Notes: generated from the sequence alone by a model not told the origin. Shown: positions 27,376 through 36,821, numbered from the stretch's first letter. The stretch is DNA of 64,000 nucleotides from Nannocystis pusilla (GCF_020073745.1 NZ_JAIRAU010000028.1:62001-126000), one strand, 5' to 3'. Numbers and translations are program-made.

Positions 27376-28569
27376 CTAACGCCTGAACGGCCAGACCGCC
27401 GGCAAGATCAGCGCCACCGCCCGCATCTCGATCGACTTTCGCACCACCCGCTCGGCGGCCGCGCTCGCGCGGGCGCACCAGTCGGAGCGCTCGGCGGCGC
27501 GGCACAGGGCGGAGACGTCGGCGCGGCCCTCGGCGAGGACCGCCTCCATCGCGGCGATCGCCCGCGCGAGCGCGGGCGTCGCCGGCGCGCGCCAGTCGCT
27601 GCCGGCCTCGTCGGCGAGGCTGCGCGCCGCGGCGTCCTCGTCGCCGCGCCGGACGGCCGCGACGGCCGCGACGAGCTGGCGGTAACGGGCCTCGGCTCGC
27701 TCCTCGCCCGGCACGATGAACGAGCCGTGCGGGGTGCCGAGGGTCTCGAACACCCACGCGCTCGCCTCCATGTCCGAGGCGAAGTACCAGCGCTGCGCGT
27801 CGTCGTGGAGGAACGTCCAGATGTCGTTGACCCGCATGTCCTCGCCGCGCCGCAGGAACGCGTCGGTGACGAGCCCGTGGCGCAGCTGGTGGCGGCGGCG
27901 ATCGAGCGAGCCGCGGTCCATCAACGCCAGCGGCCGCGTGACCTGGTCGAGCGGGATCCACACATTGACGAGGACCAGCCGCGACCGGTGATTGCGGCGA
28001 TCGGGCGACTCGTGGCGGAACAGCCGCGGCGCGGCGCCGCGGAGGATCTGGCGCAGCGGCGTGCCCTCGACGTCCTGATCGGCGTGCACCGCCACGGCGG
28101 CGTCGTGGTCGTTCATGCCCTGCGTCGAGCCGCGGTCCAGCGCCATCCCGTTGGGGCCGGCGCGGCGCATGAAGAACCCCTCTCGCGCCAGGTGCAGCAG
28201 CCACAGCCGCTCGCCGCCGGGCAGCGCGAGCGCGCGGCCGAGGAGGCCGCGACGGATGGCGGCGGCGTCGCTCGCCTCGAGCCGGCCGGCGGCGCGGACG
28301 CGGGCGAGCGCGGCCTGCAGCGCGCCCCGGCCCGCGAGATCGACGCGGGCGAACCCGTGCGCGCGCAGCTCGGGCTGCAGCCCGGCGGCGGAGCAGTCGC
28401 AGACGCGACAGGTGCGGCGATCGTACAGCGACGGGTCGAAGCGGGTCGCGGGGTCGAGGGTGCGCGCGCGCAGCAGACCGCGGCGCGCGTCGTCGACGGT
28501 GACATCCTCGATCCGCGAGAACGCGAGCTCGGCGGCGACGACATGAGCGGGATCGGTGGCGAGCGACAT
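27376..28569 (-). CDS. CmcJ/NvfI-like oxygenase-family protein
   Basis: A 397-residue cytoplasmic protein. The middle resembles the CmcJ/NvfI oxidoreductase family: LVLVNVWIPLDQVTRPLALM with a following DRGS, then NDIWTFLHDDAQRWYFASDM, a short WVFETLGTPHGSFI and a conserved EARYRQL. Members include cephamycin CmcJ and fungal NvfI-type dioxygenases that act in secondary metabolism; HADQD earlier in the chain may supply metal ligands but this is not certain. The C-terminal 100 residues are Ala/Arg-rich helices of unknown role. AGGAG lies 6 nt before ATG 28569. The gene is divergent from a SnoaL-like protein gene, which is compatible with a small-molecule pathway. Confidence 0.65.
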   Translation of the reverse strand: MSLATDPAHVVAAELAFSRIEDVTVDDARRGLLRARTLDPATRFDPSLYDRRTCRVCDCSAAGLQPELRAHGFARVDLAGRGALQAALARVRAAGRLEASDAAAIRRGLLGRALALPGGERLWLLHLAREGFFMRRAGPNGMALDRGSTQGMNDHDAAVAVHADQDVEGTPLRQILRGAAPRLFRHESPDRRNHRSRLVLVNVWIPLDQVTRPLALMDRGSLDRRRHQLRHGLVTDAFLRRGEDMRVNDIWTFLHDDAQRWYFASDMEASAWVFETLGTPHGSFIVPGEERAEARYRQLVAAVAAVRRGDEDAAARSLADEAGSDWRAPATPALARAIAAMEAVLAEGRADVSALCRAAERSDWCARASAAAERVVRKSIEMRAVALILPAVWPFRR

Positions 28570-28730
28570 GCGAGCTCCTGCTGGTCTCATCGTACTTCAC
28601 CCGGACACGCGAGGGCGCCGCCGAAGGCCACGCGGAGGGGCGCGGGCAGCGTCGCAGACGAGCGCACGTTGCTTCAACGAGACCGCCCGCTGCCCGCGCT
28701 AAATTCGGCGCGGAGCAGGAGGAGAACCGC

Positions 28731-29168
28731 ATGTCCGTGGCCATGCCCGTCGAACACAACACCGTCCCGTCGCTGCCCGATCTCTTCGCGCGCTATCACG
28801 TCGGCTGGGAGACCCGTGACCCCGCGCTGATCGCGTCGCTGCATGCGGAGGACAGCGTGTTCCATGTCCATGACGGGTCGGAGCCCGTGCATGGGCGCGA
28901 CGCGCTGCAGCGGCACTGCGCCGAGCTGTTCGCGCGTTTCGACTTCGGCTTCGAAATGGGGCGCCGGCGCTTCGGCGCCGACCACTGGGTCTTCGAATGG
29001 ACGATGCTGCTCGCGCTCGGCGAGCCCGGCGGCACCCCCTTCACCGCCCGCGTCGAGATGCTCGACGTGGTGACGGTCAATCGCGCGGGCGAGGTCGCGC
29101 GCAAGGACGTCTATATGAACGGTGCCCAGTTGCAGGCCGCGTTCGCACGCGCCGGGCTCGCACGATAG
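28731..29168 (+). CDS. SnoaL-like protein
   Basis: A 145-residue NTF2-fold protein: FARYHVGWETRDPALIASLH, AEDSVFHVHDGSEPVHGRDA, FEWTMLLALG and VEMLDVVTVNRAGEVARKDV fit the SnoaL-like nuclear transport factor 2 fold. AGGAGG lies 6-7 nt before the ATG. The pocket residues do not reveal the substrate. Together with the following AraC regulator gene (46 nt apart) it likely forms a small operon in which the regulator controls expression. Divergent from the CmcJ-like gene. Confidence 0.78.
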   Translation: MSVAMPVEHNTVPSLPDLFARYHVGWETRDPALIASLHAEDSVFHVHDGSEPVHGRDALQRHCAELFARFDFGFEMGRRRFGADHWVFEWTMLLALGEPGGTPFTARVEMLDVVTVNRAGEVARKDVYMNGAQLQAAFARAGLAR

Positions 29169-29214
29169 TTCGTCCAGCTTGCGTCCCCCCGGCCCAACGC
29201 CGATCCTCGCGACC

Positions 29215-29910
29215 ATGACGGATCCGCCCTCGCCGTTCAGCAGTCCGATCTACCCGGTGGGGGTCCGGCGGCTCGCGGCCCACCCCAATCCGGCGCTGGC
29301 GCTGCTCGTCGGGCGAACCGGGCCGGTGACGGTGGCGGATGCAGGCGGGCGCGTGACCGGGGACGTGCTCGTCGTGCGGCCGGAGGTCACGCACTGCGTC
29401 TCCTTCGCCGAGCGCGGCGCCGATGTGCTCTACCTGAACGGCCTCGCCTTTCCCTTCACGGCGCCGCTGGCGGTCGCGGCCTCGGGCGCGATCGCCCGAC
29501 TGGCCGCGCGCGCGATCGGGGGCGAGGCCGATGCGATCGCCGAACTGCGCGCGCGCCTGGGCCTGGCCACCGCGCCGCTGGCGAGCGGCATGGCCGCGAT
29601 CGTGCGCGCGATCGAGGCCGACCCGATGATGCGGATGCCGCAGACCGAGCTGGCGCGGCGGCTCGGCATGGAGCGGACACAGGCCCTGCGCCGCTTCAAG
29701 GCCGCGACAGGTCTGACGTTTCGCGCGTTCAAGCTGTGGTCGGGGCTTCAGCACGCGGCGCGGCAGATCGAGGCGGGCGTGCTGGTGCGCACCGCGGCGA
29801 TGGACGCGGGCTTCGCCGACACTGCCCATCTCTCGCGCAGCTTTCGCGCCCTGTTCGGGCTCTCGCCGAGCGCGGCGATCGCAGGGCTCGGCGAGGGCGG
29901 CCCCGCGTGA
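29215..29910 (+). CDS. AraC family transcriptional regulator
   Basis: A 231-residue regulator. The N-terminal 120 residues form a small domain (VVRPEVTHCVSFAERGADVL). The C-terminal 100 residues contain two helix-turn-helix motifs: TELARRLGMERTQALRRFKA and TAAMDAGFADTAHLSRSFRA, ending LFGLSPSAAI. Shorter than typical AraC proteins (about 290) but similar to those sensing small ligands. It follows the SnoaL-like gene by 46 nt, so co-transcription is likely. Targets could include the divergent CmcJ-like gene. Confidence 0.82.
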   Translation: MTDPPSPFSSPIYPVGVRRLAAHPNPALALLVGRTGPVTVADAGGRVTGDVLVVRPEVTHCVSFAERGADVLYLNGLAFPFTAPLAVAASGAIARLAARAIGGEADAIAELRARLGLATAPLASGMAAIVRAIEADPMMRMPQTELARRLGMERTQALRRFKAATGLTFRAFKLWSGLQHAARQIEAGVLVRTAAMDAGFADTAHLSRSFRALFGLSPSAAIAGLGEGGPA

Positions 29911-30031
29911 CCTCCGGCCCCGATCGGCCGTGCTCGCTGTCCGGACGCACCGGCTCGCCGCGCGTGTCGTCGCGGTGGTTCGCACGCAGGCGCTCGCGTA
30001 GCCGCGCGACGCGGCCAGCAGCGACGGCACC

Positions 30032-32701
30032 TCAGTGCGCGTCGCCCCAGCTCTGGCCGACGCCGATGCCGACCTCGAGCGGCACGTCGAGCGGGTGCGG
30101 TCGCTCCATCACCCGCCGCGCCAGATCGGTGGTCGCCGCGACCTCGGCCTCGGGCACCTCGAACACCAGCTCGTCGTGGACCTGCAGCAGCATGCGCGCG
30201 TGCGGGGCCACCTTCGGCAGCTCGCGGTCGATCTGCAGCATCGCCAGCTTGCACAGGTCGGCCGCCGAGCCCTGGATCGGGGTGTTGGCGGCGATCCGCT
30301 CGCCGGCCGCGCGATCGGTGTCGTTGCGGCTCGACAGCTCCGGGATCCAGCGCCGCCTGCCGAGCAGCGTGGTCACGTAGCCCTTCTCGTGGGCCTCGGC
30401 GATCGTGCGGTCGAGCCAGCGGCGGACCCCGGCGTAGTACTCGAAGTAGCTCTCGATGTAGCGCTGCGCGTCCTTGCGGGCGACCCCGAGGATCTGCCCC
30501 AGCGCCGTCGCCCCCTGGCCGTAGATCGTGGCGAAGTTGACCGTCTTGCCGACGTTGCGCTGCTCCTTCGTCACGTCCTCGGGCGCGACCGAGAACAGCA
30601 GGCCGGCGGTGCGGCGGTGCAGGTCGAGCTTGTCGCGGAACGCCTCGAGCAGGCGCGGGTCCTGGCTGAAGTGCGCCAGCACCCGCAGCTCGATCTGACT
30701 CCAGTCGGCCGAAACGATCCGCAGCCCCTCCGCGGCGACGAAGGCCCGGCGGATCCGCTTGCCCTCGGGCGTGCGGATCGGCGTGCGCTGCAGGTCGGGA
30801 TCGGTGGAGATGAGCCGCCCCGACACGCCGACGGTCTGCTGGAAGCTGGCGTGGATCCTCCCGGTCTCGGGCGCGATCGCCTCACGCAGCACGTCGGTGT
30901 AGGTGTTGATCAGCTTGGCCAGCTCGCGCTGGGCCAGGATCTGGCGGGCGATCTCGTGCTTGGGCGCGAGCCGCTCGAGCACCTCGGCGTCGGTCGAGTA
31001 GCCGGTCTTGTTCTTCTTGATGACCGGCAGCTTGAGCTCCTCGAACAGCACGTCGGCCAGCTGCTTGGTCGAGCCGATGTTGAACTCGTGGCCGGCGAGC
31101 GCGTAGATCCGGGCCTCGATCTCGGCCTTGCGCGCGGCGAACTCCTCGCCCATGCGCGTGAGGTCGTCGCGGTCGACGCGGATGCCGGCCAGCTCCATGC
31201 GCGCCAGCACGTACGCGAGCGGGTGCTCGACGGCCTGCCAGTGCGCCGCCTGCCCGGCCTCGGCCAGCCGCGTGTGCAGCACCGGCCCGAGCGCGAGGAC
31301 GACGTCGGCCAGCTGGGCCGCGTAGGTGGCCGCGGCCGCGATCTCGACCGCGCTCGGCGGCCGCGCCGACTTGCCGCTCTTGAGCAGCGAGGTGGCGGCG
31401 GGGATCGAGCGCTGCACGTACTCGCGGGCGACCTGGTCGAGGCCGTGCGGGATGCACTTGACGGGGTCGACGAGGAACGAGGCGATCATCGTGTCGAGGA
31501 TCTCGCCGCCGAGCTGGAGGCCGTGACGCCAGCAGAGGATCGCCAGCTGCTTGACGTCGTGGACGAACTTCGGCCGCGAGGCGTCGGCCAGCAGCCCGCG
31601 CAGCAGCTCGATCGCCGGCTCGCCGAGCGCCTGACCGACGCCGCGGAACGCCAGGTAGAGCGGCTTGCGCTTCGCGGTGGCGAGCGCCAGGCCGACCAGC
31701 TCCGCGTGGTGGACCCGCGCGGGCGGCTCGTACAGCGGCACGATCGCCACCGGCTGGCCCGCCGGCAGGGCGTCGATCGCCGCGCGCGCGGCCTCCGGCG
31801 TCGTCGGCACCTCGACCTCGATGTCGGGCATGTCGCCGAGCTTCGCGTCGGCGCCGCCGGTGAGCAGCGAGAAGAACTCGAGCTCGCGGTAGAGCGCGTC
31901 GAGCTCGGCGGGGTCGGGCGGCCCGAGGCGGAGCGCGTCGAGGGTGACGTCGAGCTCGGCGCGGTCGTCGACGGTCGCCAGCCGGCGGTACAACTTGGCC
32001 GCCTCGCGGTGCTCCTCGAGCGCGGCCTTCTGCTTGCCCTTGAGCTCGTCGATGTGCTCGAACACGCCGTCGAGCGAGCCGTACTTCTCGATCAGCGCGG
32101 CGGCGCCCTTCTGGCCGATGCCGGGAACGCCGGGGATGTTGTCGACGCTGTCGCCCATGAGCGCCAGCAGGTCGGGGATCCGCGCCGGCGGCACGCCCCA
32201 CTTCTTGCGCACCAGCTCGGCGTCGTAGGTGACGTCGCGCATGGTGTCCTGCATGCGCACGTGCTCGCCGACCATCTGCGCCAGGTCCTTGTCGCCGGCG
32301 ACGATCACGACCTCGAGCCCGGCCTCGACGCCGCGCCGCGCCAGCGTGGCGATGATGTCGTCGGCCTCGTAGCCGGGCACGCGCAGCAGCGGGAAGCGAT
32401 TGGTCGCGACCACGCGATCGATCGTCGCCAGCTGCTGCCCGAGCTCGCTCGGCATCGACGGCCGCTGCGCCTTGTACTGCGGGAACTGCTTCTCGCGGTG
32501 CGTCTGCGCCGGCGAGTCGAACACCACCGCCCCGCGCTCCGGCATGCGCCCGGAGAACAGCTTGCGGAACATCGTCGCAAACCCGAAGATCGCGTTGGTC
32601 GGCAGACCCGTCTTGGTCTGCAGGTTGGCCGGGATCGCAAAAAAGGCCCGGTAAATGAGCCAGGAGCCGTCGACCAGCACGAGCCGCTCTGCCTTCGCCA
32701 T
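30032..32701 (-). CDS. polA: DNA polymerase I
   Basis: An 889-residue PolA with three domains. The 5'-3' exonuclease occupies about 1-290 (LVDGSWLIYRAFFAIP, GYEADDIIATLARRG, GVPGIGQKGAAALIEKYGS). The middle domain (about 310-490) is a degenerate 3'-5' exonuclease: the usual DxE motif is replaced (VAIVPLYEP) and the YxxxD motif reads YAAQL. The polymerase domain has motif A (SADWSQIELRVLAHFSQD), motif B (RNVGKTVNFATIYGQG) and motif C (LLQVHDELVFEVPE). It acts in repair and Okazaki fragment processing, probably without proofreading, as in Taq and Bacillus PolA. Start chosen at MAKAERLVLVDGS; an alternative Met lies 3 codons upstream. Confidence 0.95.
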   Translation of the reverse strand: MAKAERLVLVDGSWLIYRAFFAIPANLQTKTGLPTNAIFGFATMFRKLFSGRMPERGAVVFDSPAQTHREKQFPQYKAQRPSMPSELGQQLATIDRVVATNRFPLLRVPGYEADDIIATLARRGVEAGLEVVIVAGDKDLAQMVGEHVRMQDTMRDVTYDAELVRKKWGVPPARIPDLLALMGDSVDNIPGVPGIGQKGAAALIEKYGSLDGVFEHIDELKGKQKAALEEHREAAKLYRRLATVDDRAELDVTLDALRLGPPDPAELDALYRELEFFSLLTGGADAKLGDMPDIEVEVPTTPEAARAAIDALPAGQPVAIVPLYEPPARVHHAELVGLALATAKRKPLYLAFRGVGQALGEPAIELLRGLLADASRPKFVHDVKQLAILCWRHGLQLGGEILDTMIASFLVDPVKCIPHGLDQVAREYVQRSIPAATSLLKSGKSARPPSAVEIAAAATYAAQLADVVLALGPVLHTRLAEAGQAAHWQAVEHPLAYVLARMELAGIRVDRDDLTRMGEEFAARKAEIEARIYALAGHEFNIGSTKQLADVLFEELKLPVIKKNKTGYSTDAEVLERLAPKHEIARQILAQRELAKLINTYTDVLREAIAPETGRIHASFQQTVGVSGRLISTDPDLQRTPIRTPEGKRIRRAFVAAEGLRIVSADWSQIELRVLAHFSQDPRLLEAFRDKLDLHRRTAGLLFSVAPEDVTKEQRNVGKTVNFATIYGQGATALGQILGVARKDAQRYIESYFEYYAGVRRWLDRTIAEAHEKGYVTTLLGRRRWIPELSSRNDTDRAAGERIAANTPIQGSAADLCKLAMLQIDRELPKVAPHARMLLQVHDELVFEVPEAEVAATTDLARRVMERPHPLDVPLEVGIGVGQSWGDAH

Positions 32702-33242
32702 GCGCGGCATGATACGCCGGTGCGAGTTCGCGCGCGAGCCCCCCGGCGCGGCCGCGACGCGGGCGCCGGCCGCGGACGCGGCCCAGCTCGCTGCGGGGCG
32801 CTTGCCACGTCGCCTCCGACGCAGTACCCGGGCGAGCCGCACGATCGGCCGTGTCCGTCGCGCCCGCGGGTGCGTCGCGGGGAGGACCCTCGCGCCGCGA
32901 CATCGTCCTGCAGGCATTGATCGATCGGCGAGACGAACCGGAGCAGATTGCGAGGACGACTGTCCGCTCGGTGGCGTAGATCTCACGCGCCGCCGCGACG
33001 ATCGCCGCGCGATCGATCGATGATTCACGCATTCGCATCGGGGACCGCCGGCCAGGCGCGCCCGCGCCCGCCGAGAATGTGCAATGTGCGTCGCGCCGCG
33101 CGGACCCGTCAATGCCGGCGCTGCCACAAATGTATACCGGCGGTCGGGCCGTCTCCGTCGATTCCGCGCGGGCGCGAGCTGTGCGACGGGTCGCAGGAAA
33201 TATCGGTCGCCGCGCGCACATTTCATCGCCACGGAGCGAGCG
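32702..33242. other. Intergenic region with a possible gene remnant
   Basis: About 540 bp between the divergent polA and MYXO-CTERM genes. On the minus strand, about 32880-33035 encodes a peptide (SSIDRAAIVAAAREIYATER followed by TVVLAI) like the first helix of XdhC/CoxI proteins, but the match degrades quickly. No other gene is supported. Confidence 0.35.
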
Positions 33243-35525
33243 ATGCGGCGGGGCCGGTTGGGAGGAACGATCATCGCTGCGCTGGCCGCGAGCGCGCTGG
33301 ACGGCGCCCCGGCCCGCGCGGAGCCGCTGCCGCGGGCGCAGATCGTCCAGCGCGGCGACTTCGTGCTGTTCGGCAACACCCTGGCGCACGACTGCTCGCC
33401 CAAGATCCCCGCCCCGGTCGTCGGCACGGTGGGCAATTGCGGCCAGGCGATCGCCGACGGCGGGGCGGACGTGCTTTGGCGATCCGACACGCCGATCGGC
33501 GGGGCGGCGATCGCCAGCACGGCGATCGACCACACCGAGGCGCGCAGCTCCGCGGTGCTGCTGCTGCCGCCCGGGGCCGTGGCCACGCACGCGTTCCTGT
33601 ACTGGGGCGCGCAGCTGGCGATCGCCGCCGCCGACTCGACGGTGCGGCTCGAGCGGCCCGGGTTCATCGACGTCGACCTCGCGGCCGACGCCTGCTTCGT
33701 CGGCTTCGACGGCAGCTACGTGTGCACCGTGGACGTGTCGGAGCTGGTCGTGGACCGCGGGCCCGGCCTGTTCCGCGTGTCCGGCGTCGAGGTGCGCCCG
33801 TTCGCCGGACTGCTCGACGAGGAGGTGTTCGCCGGCTGGTGGATGGTGGTCGTGTTCGAGCGGCCCGGCGACCCGCTGCGCAGCATCAACATCTTCGAGG
33901 GCCTCGACCTGATCCTCCCGTGGCAGCCGCTCGAGACGACGCTGTCCGGCTTCATCGCCCCGCTGGCCGGCCTCAGCGGCAGGCTCGGCGTCGCCGCGTT
34001 CGCCGGCGACCACGAGGCCATCGGCGACCAGCTGCTGCTCGGCGACCTGCCGGTCGGCGACGGCCTCAACCCGACCGACGACTTCTTCAACGGCACCCGC
34101 TCGATGTTCGGCTTCCCGATGGCGGTCGCCGGCGACCTGCCGCGGCTGTCGGGGCTGCCGGCCAGCATGTCCGGCCTCGACCTCGACGTCTTCGACATCA
34201 CCGAGTTCATCGACCCGGTGCAGACGTTCCTGCCGCTGACCGTCCTCACCGTCGAGGACGCGGTCGCCCTCGCCACGATCGTCGTGTCGGCCGAGACCGC
34301 GACGCCGCTGCTCGAGATCGTCGAGCTCGTGGTCGACCTCAACGGCGGCGCCTGCGTGCCCGGCGACGTCCTCGAGTTCAACGTCACGGTGACCAATGTC
34401 GGCACCGACGCCGCCGTCGACGCGGTGCTCACCGACGTGCTGCCGTTCGGCCTGACGTTCGTGCCGGGCACGCTCGAGATCACCGACGGCCCGCAGGCCG
34501 CGGTGCTGTCGGACGTCGAGGGCGACGACCACGGCGAGCACATCGACGGCGAGCTGACGGTGCGCCTCGGCGCCGGCGCGGACGAGCTCGCGGGCGGCGT
34601 CCTGCTGGTCGGCGAGTCGACGACGGTCCGCTTCGAGGCCGTCATCGACGACAACGCCGAGGGGATCCTCGTCCACGCGGCCGGGGTGAGCGCCGCGGGC
34701 CTGCTCGGCGGGCCGCCGTTCGTGGAGGAGCTGGAGGCCGAGGGCTTCCTGGTCGAGGAGTGCGACGAGACCACCCTGTGCCCGTTCGAGGTCCCGCTGT
34801 GCGACCTCGGGCCGACGCCGAACGTCTGCGTCGAATGCATCGACGATGGCGACTGCGGGGCATTCGAGTCCTGCGACCCGCTGTCGAGCACCTGCGTGTG
34901 CGAGCCCGCGGGCCCGGAGCTGTGCGACGGCTTCGACAACGACTGCGACGGGACCATCGACGAGGGCTTCCAGGTCGGCGGACCCTGCTCGCTCGGCCTC
35001 GGCGAGTGCGAGACGCCCGGCGCGCTCGCGTGCGACGAATTCGGCGCGGTCGTGTGCGACGGCCAGCCCGCCCTCCCCCAGTTCGAGCTGTGCGACGGCC
35101 TCGACAACGACTGCGACGGGACCATCGACGACCTGTGCCTGATCTGCCTGGCCGACAGCCACTGCGGCGGTCCCTTCAGCGGACGGGTCTGCGACGTCGA
35201 CGGCTACTGCGTCGACGGCTGCCGCGCGCTCGGGAACGGCTGCGCTTTCGGCCTCGTCTGCACGTCGCTGGGCGAGGACATCGGCGAGTGCCTGTTCCCG
35301 AAGAACGACGAGGAAGCGGAGGAAGAGGACGACGAGCTCGCCGACGCGGTCGGCGATCTGATCGAATGCGATTGCCGCCCGGGCACGAGCGCCTCGGGCC
35401 CGCTGCTGCTGGCCCTGGCCGCGCTGCTCCGCCGCCGTCGCGCCGCTCGTCCGCGGCGAGGCCGTGGAGCTCGCCGCGAGGCGAACGCGCCCTCGCGGCC
35501 GAGCTCCGGCGCGGATCGTCCGTGA
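33243..35525 (+). CDS. Large exported protein with DUF11-like domain, MopE-like Cys repeats and MYXO-CTERM tail
   Basis: A 760-residue exported protein. After a signal peptide (GTIIAALAASALDGAPARA) a 340-residue region resembles extracellular proteins of the DUF3344 type (TEARSSAVLLLPPGAVATHA, FLYWGAQLAIAAADSTVRLE). Then a DUF11-like domain (VVDLNGGACVPGDVLEFNV, VTNVGTDAAVDAVLTD) and two MopE-like units (ELCDGFDNDCDGTIDEGF, ELCDGLDNDCDGTIDD) that fit calcium/metal-binding repeats. The C-terminus has a Cys pair, a hydrophobic segment (GPLLLALAALL) and RRRRAARPRRGR, matching the MYXO-CTERM sorting pattern, although about 30 residues follow the Arg run. GGAG lies 7 nt before the start. Likely a sorted surface protein. 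Confidence 0.8.
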   Translation: MRRGRLGGTIIAALAASALDGAPARAEPLPRAQIVQRGDFVLFGNTLAHDCSPKIPAPVVGTVGNCGQAIADGGADVLWRSDTPIGGAAIASTAIDHTEARSSAVLLLPPGAVATHAFLYWGAQLAIAAADSTVRLERPGFIDVDLAADACFVGFDGSYVCTVDVSELVVDRGPGLFRVSGVEVRPFAGLLDEEVFAGWWMVVVFERPGDPLRSINIFEGLDLILPWQPLETTLSGFIAPLAGLSGRLGVAAFAGDHEAIGDQLLLGDLPVGDGLNPTDDFFNGTRSMFGFPMAVAGDLPRLSGLPASMSGLDLDVFDITEFIDPVQTFLPLTVLTVEDAVALATIVVSAETATPLLEIVELVVDLNGGACVPGDVLEFNVTVTNVGTDAAVDAVLTDVLPFGLTFVPGTLEITDGPQAAVLSDVEGDDHGEHIDGELTVRLGAGADELAGGVLLVGESTTVRFEAVIDDNAEGILVHAAGVSAAGLLGGPPFVEELEAEGFLVEECDETTLCPFEVPLCDLGPTPNVCVECIDDGDCGAFESCDPLSSTCVCEPAGPELCDGFDNDCDGTIDEGFQVGGPCSLGLGECETPGALACDEFGAVVCDGQPALPQFELCDGLDNDCDGTIDDLCLICLADSHCGGPFSGRVCDVDGYCVDGCRALGNGCAFGLVCTSLGEDIGECLFPKNDEEAEEEDDELADAVGDLIECDCRPGTSASGPLLLALAALLRRRRAARPRRGRGARREANAPSRPSSGADRP

Positions 35526-35567
35526 GGGCGCGGCGCGGTGGCCGGCGCTCGCATCACCCGTGCAGAC

Positions 35568-36821
35568 TCATCGCTGCGAGATGGCGCTCCACACCGCCTC
35601 GCCGAAGCGCTCGCGCAGGGCGTCGCCGATGCACTCGTGGACCGCGCCGACCAGGTCGTGCTGGACGCTCTCGATCAGGCGATAACGCAGGCCGTCGACG
35701 ATCTGCTCCGGGTTGAAGCCCCCGCCGAGCGTCATCTGTTCGGCGCAGACCGAGCGGAGGGCGCCGCCCAGCCGCTCGCGGAGGGTGTCCTCGAGCTTCT
35801 GCTTGACGAGCGACTCGAGGCGCTCGCGCACCGCCTCGCCCACGCGGTCGCGGACGTTCTCGATGATCCGCTCGCGGAGATGCTCCATCATGAAGCTGCC
35901 GTACTGCCCGCCGTACTGCCCGCCGTACTGCCCGCCGTAGCCGGGGTAGTACCCCATGCCGCCGCCGGGCTGGCCGCCGGTGAACCGCTCGACCAGGGCG
36001 ACGCGGACCACCTCGCGCAGCCGCTCGCGGACCCCCTCCTCCATCCCGTCGCGGATGAGCTCGCGCATGCGGTCCCGCATGCCCTCGCCCAGGCGCCGCT
36101 CGAGCGTGTCGATCAGCTTGTCGCGGACGAGCATGACGATGACCTCGAAATCCCCGCCCTTCGCCTTCGCCTGCGAGATGGCCGCGTTCAGCGCCTCCGG
36201 GAGCCGCTCGCGGAAGGCCTGTTGCACGCGCTCGCGGACCGCCTCGCGCAGCCGCTCGCGGGCCATGGTGACGATGCGCTCGCGGATCTCGGGCTCGATG
36301 CGTTCGCGGATCTTGAGGGCGACGCTGTCCGTCGTGTTCCAGTCGAAGAGCTGCGCGGTCGGACCCTCGCTGAGGGTCTCACGGATCGTGTTGTGCAACC
36401 GCTCGCGGATCGCGTCGCCGACGCGCTCGCGGACGACCTCGACGAGGCGCTCGTGGACCACCTCGCTGAAGCGCTCGCTCACCCGGTTCGTGACGGTCTC
36501 GAGGTTGAAGCCGCCCGGGCCGAAACCTTCGAGGAAGGCGTTCCGAAGCTCCTGCCCGAGGCGCTGGCGCACGAGGTCGCGGACGCGATCCTTCATCGCC
36601 TCCATCAGGCGATGGTGAACGGCGTCGACCACCTTCTCGCGGATCGCCTCGCGGAGCCGATCGTGCACCACCTCGGACAACTGCTCGAACTGTGCCTCGG
36701 GGATCTGGCCGCCGAAGCCGCCGAACTGCTGCCCGAATCCGCCTTGCATCTGCTGCACGGCCGCCTGGATGGCCTGGTTGAGCATTTGCATGTCATTGTT
36801 GTCCAGCTGCTGTTTCCCCAT
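35568..36821 (-). CDS. Amphipathic helical-repeat protein of unknown function
   Basis: A 417-residue protein with no recognised domain and no signal peptide. After a Gln/Gly-rich head (QQMQGGFGQQFGGFGGQ), six helical blocks at about 47-98, 116-153, 167-212, 226-281, 312-355 and 372-415 repeat RL-x-E-x-[VI]-[RK]-[ED]-[RK]-[VL] with a hydrophobic residue every fourth position, for example SEVVHDRLREAIREKVVDAV and SEVVHERLVEVVRERVGDAI. A Gly/Tyr linker (282-309) has three GGQY units encoded by a 12-bp DNA repeat. Charge is dense and alternating. The pattern suggests long surface-active or coiled helices, perhaps membrane- or filament-associated. GAGGG precedes the ATG. Clearly coding, not low-complexity noise. 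Confidence 0.8.
   Translation of the reverse strand: MGKQQLDNNDMQMLNQAIQAAVQQMQGGFGQQFGGFGGQIPEAQFEQLSEVVHDRLREAIREKVVDAVHHRLMEAMKDRVRDLVRQRLGQELRNAFLEGFGPGGFNLETVTNRVSERFSEVVHERLVEVVRERVGDAIRERLHNTIRETLSEGPTAQLFDWNTTDSVALKIRERIEPEIRERIVTMARERLREAVRERVQQAFRERLPEALNAAISQAKAKGGDFEVIVMLVRDKLIDTLERRLGEGMRDRMRELIRDGMEEGVRERLREVVRVALVERFTGGQPGGGMGYYPGYGGQYGGQYGGQYGSFMMEHLRERIIENVRDRVGEAVRERLESLVKQKLEDTLRERLGGALRSVCAEQMTLGGGFNPEQIVDGLRYRLIESVQHDLVGAVHECIGDALRERFGEAVWSAISQR
35905..35942. repeat. 12-bp tandem repeat within the helical-repeat gene
   Basis: CCGCCGTACTGC-type units occur about three to four times in a row and encode the GGQY linker. Copy number could vary between strains. Confidence 0.75.

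Noticed and set aside
30035-32920. A 961-codon plus-strand frame opposite polA
   Set aside because: Mirror frame of PolA codons with no homology; PolA motifs are complete on the minus strand.
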